The notes beneath the pieces are model-generated. The model did not search any database, was not told the DNA's origin, and saw only the letters and a list, made by a program, of their open reading frames with translations. Shown here in pieces: positions 45,961 through 55,997 of a stretch of 64,000 nt of DNA (the stretch's first letter is position 1; each line of letters begins with the position of its first letter). This stretch comes from Mycogone perniciosa (Eukaryota; Ascomycota; Sordariomycetes; Hypocreales; Hypocreaceae), in contig JAOALB010000161.1 of the NCBI GenBank assembly GCA_025331125.1, positions 52,671 through 116,670 of the forward strand, given 5' to 3'. The position numbers and the translations under genes were made by a program.

Positions 45961-47937
45961 ATGTCGCCTGCCCCGCGGGATATCTTGGAGACGATCCGTA
46001 CTTGTCCTCCTGCCGGAATAGCCGCCATTGTCGATGACTTCTTAGGCACTGCCCCGTTGGACCGTCATTTCCCCCCCCCGAATCGGTCTCCTCACCAGCT
46101 CTCGAACGAGAGCCCAGCAACAACAACCGGCCTTGCTACGAGTGGTTTTGCGGTTATCACCAGAGACGACAGCAATGGACGACCTGCCCGGTCTCAAGCA
46201 AGAATACCCGATAACCCTCAGGTCCTTACAACAGCTGTCCGCCCTAATACAGGCACGCCAACCCATGTTCCTGCAGAAGGGGGAAAGACAGGCCGTGCGA
46301 GGCGTAAAAGAGCATCATTACAATTGGCGAATTCTAAGCGCATCAAATTGACCGACGAAGTCGAGGGCAAGTTTTCTGCCTGGGAGAATGACCCGTGGAG
46401 TTTCTTTTGGGAGGATTATCATAAATGCAGCGACGCCATCTCGTTGATTTTGTCCGAATTTTCATCTCCTGGAAAGTTTTCTACAGATGCAGTGAGACGG
46501 ATATTTCTTGGGGTAATTTTACACGAAGTCACACTCTACTACAAGCGACCGTGGAACGATCAATTCAAAGAAAGTCTCTTCCCGGGTCTGACGTGGACAG
46601 ATAACCATAGAAGTGGCTGTCTCGAGTTGCTTCGTAGTGCTCGTCCTTGTTGGCGATTCTTGATAACACTGAACCAGAAAACCAAAGGAGACATAGAGTA
46701 TGGCCCTCTTTTATACAAATCATATCATGACCGGTAAGTTGATCCCGGATCTAAATAATGTAGCCTAAACTTATGCCCCAACAGGATGACTTCCGGAAGT
46801 CTGGCCAGGCGGACGACATCAGTAGCAAAATATATTACGCAAGGACTATGGGATAACTGTCAAAGCAGTGGTGCCAATCGGCTGGCCAGAAAACTACGGG
46901 AATTCCTACTCAAGTCTATGAGTCTGGTGCCTCTCGAAACGAAAAATATATACACCCTCGATCTCCAATCCCGCAGACAACCTGAAATAGACAGAAAGAA
47001 AGGAACGCCGATTTCAAGTACTGATACTTCAGCCTGCCTAGCACCGGATGGTTTCACCAGTGAATATACTAGGAAACGGGAAGTAAACGATCCAGCAACT
47101 CCAAACGCCGAGCCATCTGGCCTACCTCTCCTTGATCAGCATTCTATGAGTGGCATACCACGCGTGGGTGGGGAGTCCCAACGTCAATGCTCTCCCCCGA
47201 AACAGGCTCTTCATCACTACTCGACCTTTCCTAGTGGGCTCTTGACAGAAATAGCCGACCCTACTACGAGCGGTGTCGCACCCACCAAACTATCTCAGCC
47301 CTTGGATTGGTCCCTTACAACAAAAAGAAACCCCGATCAGTTGCATTTCTCCAATCCCGCGAGCACTCGAGAAACAGTGCAATGTGCAACAACACGGTCG
47401 GCGGATGGGAGAACGCATCCTGATCCCCCAGAATTATGGACGTCAGAGGAACAAGACAAAAGCCATTATCTCATACCGACAATGGATGTTTTAGTCCATG
47501 GAGACACGAGTTCTATCCATCACGATGACGTTACCACCAGTTGCGTTGCGGGCCAACATCAAATTCCACCAGAAGCTACTCATCGCAGTGCGGGCCCACC
47601 AACGCTTGTCCCTGCAAGTAATTTAGAAGCGCGTGCTAGATCGGCTGGTAAGAGCCCATACACTTCATCCGAATACTCCCAAGGGATCGAACACCTTCGT
47701 GCTGACCAGTCGACCATCACTCGCGGCGTGGCTTTGAATGGGCCATACAATCATTGTGGTGCTCCGCTGGACGAAACCAACCCGAATGGAATGTTTGTGG
47801 ACGAGAGTGCGTTTTGGGGCGGGCCATACAATCATTGTGGTGCTCCGCTGGACGAAACCGACACAAATGGATTGCCTGTAATCGGGAGCACGAATTATAT
47901 GAGAACTATCGCAAAGGACGTGCACTTCCTTCATTGA
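45961..47937 (+). CDS. Uncharacterised protein, member A of a local two-gene family
   Basis: Exons 45961-46733 and 46785-47937, 51-nt intron, 641 aa, in frame. The open frame extends upstream without an ATG, so 45961 (MSPAPRDILETIRTCPPAG) is the start. N-terminal helical segment 1-40, then a disordered Arg/Pro-rich linker and a basic patch (RARRKRASLQL) that could be a nuclear signal. A globular domain at about 135-255 begins SAWENDPWSFFWEDYHK and ends IEYGPLLYKSYHD. The second exon is long and Ser/Thr/Pro-rich, ending with two near-identical 12-residue repeats (PYNHCGAPLDET). The protein at 61.0-62.7 kb has the same plan: PP-containing N-terminal helix, W-x(3)P-x(2)F-WED entry, (D/E)I(D/E)(Y/F)GPLL exit just before a phase-2 intron, and repeats near the C-terminus. 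Function unknown. Confidence 0.7.
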
Positions 47938-48086
47938 TTTTAGATAGGAGCAGCAACCCAAAGGCATACACTTGAAAAGAGTCATACGAATCATTCAATG
48001 TTTCAGTGATGCACGCTCTAAATGATATGTCTTCTAGCATTTCTAATACATACTTCAAAGACAGGATGTAACTCCAGTATCCCAGT

Positions 48087-48371
48087 CTACTCGAGCCGAG
48101 GGGATACTCCACTCGAGTTATGACTAGTTGGCTTGCCTACAGGATCACAAATGATGAGTATGGGTAGGTCGCCTTCCTCAGATGAGATAATGGGTAGGTC
48201 GCCTTCCTCAGATAAGTCCCTGCGTCGCACCTTTACTGGGTACATCCAATTTGCCTCCATTGCTCTCCCGTTGATTGTAGCGGAGGGGATTGTAGGTATC
48301 GGAACGGGAATGAGATGACCTAATGTATAGTTCTGAGGTGGCGACAAAGATCGATCACACGGACCCTTCAT
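48087..48371 (-). CDS. Small hypothetical ORF with an internal duplication
   Basis: 94 codons from the ATG at 48371. Residues near 55-72 repeat SEEGDLPI twice, from a duplicated DNA unit (GGGTAGGTCGCCTTCCTCA) at 48162-48180 and 48192-48210. No family recognised; may be 3' untranslated sequence of the gene just upstream. Confidence 0.2.
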   Translation of the reverse strand: MKGPCDRSLSPPQNYTLGHLIPVPIPTIPSATINGRAMEANWMYPVKVRRRDLSEEGDLPIISSEEGDLPILIICDPVGKPTSHNSSGVSPRLE

Positions 48372-48385
48372 TTTGACGAGAAAAG

Positions 48386-48775
48386 CTATCTTATTCCTTT
48401 TCTCGAGCTATGCTTGTTAGCCATATGTATTTCTAGGGCGGGCGACACTTGGCTTACATCGGGTCTCTTGAGGCTGCGCAACAATGACCAACTTTGTTTG
48501 ATCAGGTTCCCACGGAACAGTTGGATTCCGGACACGAAGCCTTCTTTGTCGCCGCGATACCACACCCAGTCACTATCTTGGATGCCTTCCACCCATTCGG
48601 CAAAGGTGGCCAAATTGGCCACGGCGTCTTGGTTGAGTTCTTCTGCGTCTTGCGATGATGTCATCGAAACCTTGAGCCAGACAAACGGTTGAGCGGAGAG
48701 AAATCTTGACAGACGCTGGGAGGCAAATGAATAAAGCTGAAACCGTGATGCCCGAGGAATTTTAGGTGGCACCAT
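48386..48775 (-). CDS. Hypothetical protein, about 129 aa
   Basis: The frame is open from 48886; the plausible ATG is at 48775 (MVPPKIPRAS), with an alternative at the internal MTSSQDAEELNQDA. The tryptophan-rich part (FAEWVEGIQDSDWVWYRG) followed by a basic tail is protein-like. No family recognised. The short alternative would be a 92-residue acidic-to-basic protein. Confidence 0.4.
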   Translation of the reverse strand: MVPPKIPRASRFQLYSFASQRLSRFLSAQPFVWLKVSMTSSQDAEELNQDAVANLATFAEWVEGIQDSDWVWYRGDKEGFVSGIQLFRGNLIKQSWSLLRSLKRPDVSQVSPALEIHMANKHSSRKGIR

Positions 48776-48886
48776 CAGGAGGGGAAGAAAGGTCACGTGA
48801 TGTGTAACTGTATTCTGCACCCGTTTGCAAAGTAGGTAATTGCAGCGCACAGTCCATCGGGTCTTCAGTGAAGGGCTTGAACGCAC

Positions 48887-49459
48887 CGCATTTTAATTAT
48901 ATTCTATTTTATCGAAGGAAGAATTGGGGAGGAGGGGGTATTATCCAAGAGAAGCCCCCTAACCAACAAGAAACGGGGAAGGCCAAGCCAGAATTGTTGT
49001 CACAATCACTTGTCCGTTATTACCGGATATCCTCAACCCAGACAGGGTGAGGATTGTCGCCAGCGTCAACTAGTGTACAGGTTTTGGGAGTGGTTGATGA
49101 GGAATGCGTTGGCTGCTGGGATGAATGATTAGTGATGTTGATAGACATCATTGCTAATGTGCAATGACTTTATGATGACTATGGTTTAATCCATATATAC
49201 TCTTGGACACGTTCTAGTTCAGGTTACGTGTGTTTATATTTTTCATCTATCATCACGTGCCCTCTCACGGGGCTGAATCTACATGCAATTCAGACACCCG
49301 TTGGTTGCTCCTCTGGAAACCACTCGTGCCACGCCCCACTTTTCTTGGAGAGCCGATGCTCACCAGCTCAAAGCTGGTGCTCACGGGCCATTCGGACCAC
49401 CCATCCATACGGACCATTTTTTCAACCACCTCACTTTGTAGCTCAATTTTCCAGCAAAA
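48887..49459. other. Left flank of the transposon cluster
   Basis: Holds the left copy of the flanking direct repeat (about 49100-49290). Just before the transposase ATG is a stretch rich in GGGCCATTCGG and GGACCA-type words (49380-49430), of the sort found in terminal repeats of Fot1/Tan1-type elements. A matching right end is not visible. Confidence 0.45.
49100..49290 (+). repeat. Left copy of a diverged direct repeat
   Basis: About 190 bp that align with 53250-53410 in the same orientation. Shared runs include ATTGCTAATGTG, AATGACTTTATGAT, CGTGTGTTTA and ATCACGTG..TCTCACGGG. Most differences are C/T or G/A. Confidence 0.75.
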
Positions 49460-50734
49460 ATGCCCTCAAACGCCTCAAAAGCCATTAAAGACCGGGTCCA
49501 GGAGGCCTTGCAATGTAGTATAGCCAACCCAGAGACTGCTATACGCGAGGTGGCACGTATATTTGATGTGCCACGTGGCCGGTTACTTCGCCGGCGTAAA
49601 GGCATTTCTACACTTCAAGGCCGTAAGCCAACCAACCCTAAGCTTAGTCGACCAGAGGAAAAGGCCTTATGCAACTATATCAATCGCCTTGACCGAATCA
49701 ACCTAGCCGTTCGCCATGAGTTTGTTGTGGATGCTGCCAACCACATTCTTCGTATGAGGACCTCATTAAGCCAAAAAGACGATCTACCCAGTATTGGTCA
49801 TAACTGGGTAGGCCGGTTCATCAAGAGGCACGGCTACCATCTAATAACTCAACAAAAGCTTGACTCAAATGGCCAGGTAGCCGAAGATATTAATACAGTG
49901 GCTGAGTGGTACCAAAAGCTTGGCGAGGTTGTTGAAAAAGAGGGTATTGGTCCAGGTGATATATGGAATATGGATGAGGCTGGCTTTCGTATTGGGATAG
50001 GGAAAGACCACCTTATTATAACCAAGCGAAAAAGAGCCCATTACTTTGGTCTTCCTGAAAATCGCGAATCAACTACTGCAATTGAAGCTATCTCGGCTGG
50101 CGGTCAATATATACCAGCCTTTCTGATTCTTAGTGGAAAGAACCATATGCGCCGTTGGTATGAAGAAGATACCCTTGAGCCATCTAGTATGATTTCTGTT
50201 AATCCATCTGGATATACTACTCATCAGTTATCATACAAATGGCTCAGCCACTTTGATCGCCACTCAAAGAAATCTCAAAAAGGGGCCAAACGCCTTTTAA
50301 TCTTAGATGGCTATGGATCGCACCATACATATGAGTTTATCAAATACTGTTACGATCAAGATATTATTGCTTTTGCTCTTCCTCCTCATCTTACCCATCT
50401 CCTTCAACCTCTCGACGTCGCAGTTTTCCAACCACTGAAAGGATACCACGCCAAAGCCCTCGATCTTCTTATACGAGATGGATGTATCAATATAACAAAA
50501 CTGGAGTTCCTCGCTATTATTCCAGGGGTCCGGAAGCAAGCTTTTAAAAAAAGCACTATTTTATCGGCTTTCCGAAATACTGGTATATCGCCATTTAATC
50601 CAAACTATATCTTACAAGAGCTCGAAAAACGACGGCCAAAAGATACTACCCCTGAGGGAGGGCACTCCTTCACTCCCAGGGCAAGGGGAGACCACGGTCC
50701 TTCCGCTCACGCCCAAGAAACACCGCATCAATGA
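49460..50734 (+). CDS. Fot1/pogo-type DDE transposase
   Basis: Single exon. N-terminal helix-turn-helix of the CENP-B/psq type (residues about 1-55; TAIREVARIFDVPRGRLLRR), then a CENPB-like second DNA-binding domain (60-130; WVGRFIKRHG). A DDE_1 catalytic core follows with D172 (NMDEAGF), D283 (LILDGYGSHHT) and D319 (HLLQPLDVAVF), a DD35D arrangement. No internal stop, so the enzyme could be intact up to about residue 395. The last about 25 residues look like they are read from the adjoining LINE fragment. Terminal inverted repeats cannot be paired, so the element is probably immobile, though the protein could act in trans. Confidence 0.92.
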   Translation: MPSNASKAIKDRVQEALQCSIANPETAIREVARIFDVPRGRLLRRRKGISTLQGRKPTNPKLSRPEEKALCNYINRLDRINLAVRHEFVVDAANHILRMRTSLSQKDDLPSIGHNWVGRFIKRHGYHLITQQKLDSNGQVAEDINTVAEWYQKLGEVVEKEGIGPGDIWNMDEAGFRIGIGKDHLIITKRKRAHYFGLPENRESTTAIEAISAGGQYIPAFLILSGKNHMRRWYEEDTLEPSSMISVNPSGYTTHQLSYKWLSHFDRHSKKSQKGAKRLLILDGYGSHHTYEFIKYCYDQDIIAFALPPHLTHLLQPLDVAVFQPLKGYHAKALDLLIRDGCINITKLEFLAIIPGVRKQAFKKSTILSAFRNTGISPFNPNYILQELEKRRPKDTTPEGGHSFTPRARGDHGPSAHAQETPHQ

Positions 50735-52285
50735 CAATCATATCGAAACTGACGTCCCCAGACTCAATTTCGGCTCCAACATGAGACCCGGCGTCTCTCT
50801 CTTCCCAAAAGGGACCCGGGAAGGCCTCTCTTCCTCCCTCTGGAGCGGGCCGATGGAAGCACCCACCTTTAACAACGGCAAGCAATCTACTGCAGCTCAC
50901 AAAATCTTCGCGCAGATCGAAGAAATCAATGCAATTCAGAGAGCTAGACAGGAAGTTCTATTCTCGGTAACCCGAGCTATCGACGACTGCCTAGCCAAAC
51001 ATCAAGGAAAACACCGCCTTCCGGCCGCCCTGCAGGCAAGCAAGGCGCTCACTGACGCTCTCGAGGGCCTCCTCTCTCCGGGGGCCCTCGCAGACCCCGA
51101 GAAGTTGGGCAGGAACCCCCCTCCAGCCCAACCAACAACTATACAGCCAGTCAGCAAGGCGACCCACCAAAACGATAAGCAACATCGAACCGAACCCCAC
51201 CCTCGGACTCGGACCAACCCGGGCGCCCCGCCGACGACCAATGGCCCGAAGCGAGTCACGTGGGCCACGATCGCGGCCAAAGGCGCGAATAAAAACCCTC
51301 CGACAGGAAAGGAAAGCAAACTCACTTCGCAGAACAACGGAGGGCCGGCCCCCGTTGCGAAAAACAAAACACTTAAACAAGACACGACTTCCAAGAAACC
51401 GGACGACAGGATCTTCCTCCGGGTCCCCCCAGACCACGGCTGGAGGAAGATCACTGCTATCGGGGCTAGGCAGGAAATCATTAAAATCGGAAAGCTCAAG
51501 AACGAAGACATCACTTACTTCCAGAAGGCCCTGCCACTCTTCATCTCCTTCGGAGAGGAAGTCAGGACAGGCTTCAGACTCTTCAACTGCTCGGCCCCGG
51601 CGGAGCTCCGGACCCAAAAGGCACGGGTGACCCAATGCGACAGGTGCCTCGGCTTTCACAATCCTCGAGGATGCACCAGAACCGCACGCTGCAAGAAATG
51701 CGGCAAGCCTGCCTTCTAACACGCCAACGAAGATGGGAACTGCGACAACCCCACCCAATGTGCTAACTGCTTCGGACCTTACCAATCTGACGCTCTAAAC
51801 TGCTATGCACGCTTAACCATTAAGGACGGCGCGAAAGTGCACGCCACCAAAGAACAACTCAAGAGCATCAGAGAACTCGGGACCCAGGAATTCCAGAAAA
51901 AGAACCCCGCCCCCTCTGCCCCCAAACCCAGACCCGGCGCACCCAAGGGAGGAGCTCCTCAGGCCGCCCCGACCGGACTCCCACCGCTCCCAGGGCCCGG
52001 ATCCGAGGACACCTCCCTCCGGGCGGGACGACACCCCCTGCCTCCGCGACGAGGCCCCCCCAAAATGAAATCGACTTGACGAACGCCCCGACGGCTCGTC
52101 GAGGGAAAGCTCACCGGCCCGCTCCGCAGTGGAGGTTGCCGATCTTGACGACTCCATGGATGACGTCCCAGGGGAATCCCCTGAGGGAGACGAACCGCAT
52201 GAGTCTGATCTATGAACGACAGACCCCGTCGAAACCGCCGAAAGAACTCTGGCCTAAAAATCTTCCATACTACTAGCTACAATAG
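50660..52285 (+). mobile_element. LINE fragment: ORF1 (gag-like, CCHC) and the first codons of ORF2
   Basis: The plus-strand frame 50781-51719 and its continuation past a TAA to 52079 encode a Tad-type ORF1. It has a helical N-terminus, a basic Pro-rich linker (PKRVTWATIAAKGAN is typical), an RNA-binding-like fold (FLRVPPDHGWRKITAIGARQ), then zinc knuckles (CDRCLGFHNPRGC, CKKCGKPAF, CANCFGPY). An ATG at about 52214 starts MNDRPRRNRRKNSGLKIFH, the usual opening of ORF2, and the element ends within 70 bp. So the endonuclease and RT are missing. This is a 3' loss, unlike the normal 5' truncation. The left boundary abuts the transposase C-terminus. Confidence 0.82.
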
Positions 52286-53249
52286 GCAGCAGCCTGGTCC
52301 ATGCCCAGAGACTTTCTGAACACGCAAATCGCGGACACTAATTTCGCCCTCTACTGTACTGTACAAGTCTTGGTTATTGGGGGTCTTAAAGGCCAGCAGG
52401 CTGGGATAGGATTGCAAGAGGAATTTCTGGTTGGTTGAAACCTGAGTTGATTCACCCGCACTGAGAGCCGCTGATGGCCTCCGTACTCGACAATTATGGG
52501 AGCCAATTAGGGCGATGAGATAGCCTAGGACGTGGTCTTGCCCTTATGTGATTTGTGGCCATCGCGCCGTACATGTACCACGTTAATGACTATCTAATCC
52601 AATCCAAGCCATGTTCATGTAGGAAAGAAGAAAGTGCACTATTTTGCATGTATCCGATAAATTTGTAAGAATAAAAGCCCAAGTCTGCCTCACCGTGGCG
52701 CTGCCTTGTAGAAGTAGTTTTAAGCCGGGCTTTCAGACGTTATGCCATCCTTTCGATGGGTGTCATTGGCCTCAAGTCCAAGTAGCAATGATCCACGCAA
52801 GCACAAGCTGGAATCCGTCCACCGTCATTGCCTCCGCCTGACTGGCGTTATCACATACTGTCCTCCACCCTGTCGCATCAATGTATGACCACTTGCAAGC
52901 AAGTTTATACATGGGGCATTTTGGGCCATGGGCCGTTGTAGCCCCTATAACCAAACATACAGGAATCGGGGGCGTGGTGTACTTCCTTGCTTCTCCGTTA
53001 CTACAAAGGTATCTCGAGTGGAGACCTCTAGCCATCCTCCGGACGCTCTCGGAATCCCTCCGGGATGGCCCATGAGATCATTGGGCTATGGTTCCGTGTG
53101 CTCCTTTTGGTCGCAACCAAATCTTTATCCAATAGCTTCTGGCTGTTCCTCGAACAATTCGTCACGCCGCTCACGCTCCGATCCTCTTGCTACCCTCGCG
53201 GGTGGCAAGTCCAGAGCCGGGTCTCCGGCGGTGATAATACCGGGGGCGG

Positions 53250-53410
53250 TTGGTGAAGTATGCATTGGCGGATGATTAGTGATAGTGGAATGAGAATTAT
53301 TGCTAATGTGTAATGACTTTATGATAACTATAGCTCTCTTAGTTCTGGTTGCGTGTGTTTACCTTTTTTATCTATTATCACGTGTCTTCTCACGGGGGCT
53401 GAACCTACAA
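53250..53410 (+). repeat. Right copy of the diverged direct repeat
   Basis: Same orientation as 49100-49290, slightly shorter because of two gaps (after GCATTGGC and after CTCTCTTA). C-to-T and G-to-A changes dominate, e.g. TGTAATG against TGCAATG and TATCACG against CATCACG. Confidence 0.75.
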
Positions 53411-54949
53411 GTTGAACATGTAAGTCAGGTAAATATTGTCTGAGTACGGATAAATAGCTGTGGATAAGTCGTCATGATATCATTACGAGTTCGACAGGTA
53501 CGGAAAAACATGGGGCCAATTGGGAGATCTGAACAATGGCAACCTTGTTATTGGCGAGAGTGATGGTAGCGATGATGAGTTCGATGGCGTTCACACCAAT
53601 GTGGTGTTACGGGTATGTAACAAACCGATTTGTGAATTCAGCAATGTTGGCTGGTTGGTGAAGGTTGGTGAAGGTGAATGGCTCCTTCGGCTGGGAATGG
53701 GAAGCGCGAGTTAGAGAATAGCCAGCTGCTCTTCTAGATGGCTGCCATCCCAGATGTTGGTCTGCGCTTTCGGTCTGTTCTGCTGCTTCGTTGATGGTGT
53801 TTCGCCTCAGTAATGCCACTCAAGAATTATGTAGCACATGATCGATTACGCATTTCCCATGAGCTTCGCATCGGCATCATCGTAGTGATTAAGCGCCCAG
53901 TCCGTGATAAAGAGAGCGCTTCTTACCCACAAAGTACGCTGCCTACCTCACTCCTCTAGACCCTTTTTTGTCTTTCTTCGAAGCGACGAGGGGTTTGACT
54001 GTGGCAGTGTTCTGCGTGTTTTGACCCTTGAGCATGCTGTTTAGCAGCCAGTTTTGGCTTTTCATTGTCCCAGAGCGGGGGCTGAGAACGTCCGGCGACT
54101 GGCAGTAGGGCAACCGAGGGAGGTGATGACACCTCGGGCATTTCTCGGAGGTGCAGATCGGAGAAGATTGTGGCTTGAAGAAGGCGTATGTACTCCGTAG
54201 CAGGGAGAATATGTCTTATGCTAGACAGGAGAAAAGCCGGATTGCTCAAAGAGACTATGTAGATAGGAGTGCGGCGGAGCAAGAGCACATGTGCTGAAGG
54301 CACTACTCTTGGAGTAGTCAACCTTGGACAATGAACTCGTAGGCTCAGAGGAAACTAGGACGGGGAAGGGCGAGTTTTGTGGTCAATGCAATGAGGCAGA
54401 CTTCCGGCTCCGTGTAAGAGAATTTACTTTCCGACAGCGAGCTTAACTCAGAAAGGCTCTCAATTGAAAAATTGTAATTGGCCGGAGTGACAATATGATA
54501 ATTCAAGCCTAACCCCCACAACCATGGGAAGCTAACTGGGGAACATCTACGAGGGATCTCCTCGCATTCCGTTCTACATGGGAGAGATGAGAATTTTATC
54601 AACAGAATAGTCACTAAATTTCTGACCTACCGACGGACACGCCCGCAGACATCTCGGGGCACGGCCCTCCATGTCCCCTGGAAAGCATCAAGTGGCTCCA
54701 GAGAAGCGTAGGAGGGGTATCGAATATCCTTGGCGCGAAGCTCCATTCACATGCAACTTAGATTGTGGCAGCCAACTCATGGCTCAAGGAGGCAGCATAT
54801 GTGGGCTGAGCAAGTTAGGTTCAAGCTAGGTCGAGCCCGGTGTTGGAGAGAGGCTGACGCCACTCTTGTCTGTTCCGTGCAGGAGATTGCAAAGCCCCCA
54901 ACATGGGCGGGGCTGGGGGAGACTGGTGTTGTCCCCCTCGTGTCGTTGA

Positions 54950-54974
54950 GCTGGTGGTGGTGGTGGTGGTTTTA
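54950..54974 (+). repeat. GGT microsatellite
   Basis: Seven or so GGT repeats, ending in GGTTTT. Confidence 0.9.
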
Positions 54975-55715
54975 CACAACAGACTGGGCGAGCAGACAGA
55001 ATATCCTGGTTGCATATTGCACGGGATCAACGGCAAAGCTAATGTATGCAGACGGAAACCCAGTGAGTTCAAGTCAGGATCTACTTCTCTCTTTTTTGTG
55101 TGTGTGCGTATGCGAGAGAGAGTTGGTTTGGTATGTACTTCGTATTCCGTACTTCGATTTCCAATTTCCTTTGGGGTGCGACTGAGTTGGGTGATTAAAG
55201 AAAGGCAACTAATAGCGCTAATGCGGGGGCGTTGGAACGACGTAACGTATGCCTATCAATACCCGTAAGCTTGCAAGGCGGCTTCCTTTGAAAGACCATG
55301 GGCATTCGAGTACTTCCGGCTTGGCACTTGGCGGGTACTGCAGTTCGAAGCACACCACAAGGCAGGGATGTCCTTACTAGTAGGGCGCACAGAACATCCT
55401 GTTCAAGGGTGTCGTTTGTACTCTCTAACAGCCAATGTGCAAGGTCCAAAGCACCAGTTCTCCGTCCGCCATCGCTTGTGCAGGTACCCTGCTAATTACA
55501 CCCCAAGTACGTACCGATTACCATGCACACACCTCCGCCGGTGTGGGATTGGAGAACACGGGCCACTACAATCCCGATCTAGATTGACACCGGGTCCTCC
55601 CGTTCCCTCCAATCAGAGGCGCTTGCCTAATGCAGAGGCAGTTGCATTACCTCTGCTGTAGCGGCCAAAGCTTCCTTTCAGCAGACGACAGTCGGATATA
55701 CTTTGCATATGGGTG

Positions 55716-55997
55716 TTACTCCCTATGTGCTGGCAAATAAATGCTCAAGATAGGTAGCCTAAGCTTGCCAGTATATCTCTCGGGGGGAAGTCGATCGAAT
55801 TTCCTCGTATGCTCCTGAACATGGCGCACAAAGAGAAGTAAGGGGTTCAGTAGCTCTGGCCATTTCAAGGTCTGTATTCTCATTAATAGGAACCTGTATT
55901 TATTCTGAAAATTATCGTTAGCAATGACAAAAGCAAACTTCTCACAGTCAAGTATTAAAAAACTTACCTTGGGGAGAATAACATTTGGACTTTCCAT
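55716..55997 (-). CDS. Tiny two-exon gene or exon pair
   Basis: ATG at 55997 with a 30-nt first exon, a 63-nt intron (55967-55905) with GTAAGT donor and TTTTCAG acceptor, and a 189-nt second exon: 72 residues. The intron ends are better than chance would give. The product (KYRFLLMRIQTLKWPELLNP, LLLFVRHVQEHT) looks helical and basic. It may be the end of a larger gene whose upstream exons I cannot find. Confidence 0.35.
   Translation of the reverse strand: MESPNVILPKVSFLILDCEKFAFVIANDNFQNKYRFLLMRIQTLKWPELLNPLLLFVRHVQEHTRKFDRLPPERYTGKLRLPILSIYLPAHRE

Larger units (their letters stand above)
52286..55715. other. Gene-poor stretch right of the transposon cluster
   Basis: Contains the right direct repeat (53250-53410) and a GGT microsatellite at about 54950-54974. 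Scattered short frames (for example 53520-53714, and 54321-53956 on the minus strand) have no family support. No gene called. Confidence 0.45.

Noticed and set aside
50991..51785. 264-codon minus-strand frame opposite the LINE ORF1
   Set aside because: High-GC antisense shadow; the plus strand has the gag-like fold and zinc knuckles.
54730..55268. Overlapping plus-strand frames around the GGT repeat
   Set aside because: Low-complexity artefact; no start, splice or domain support.
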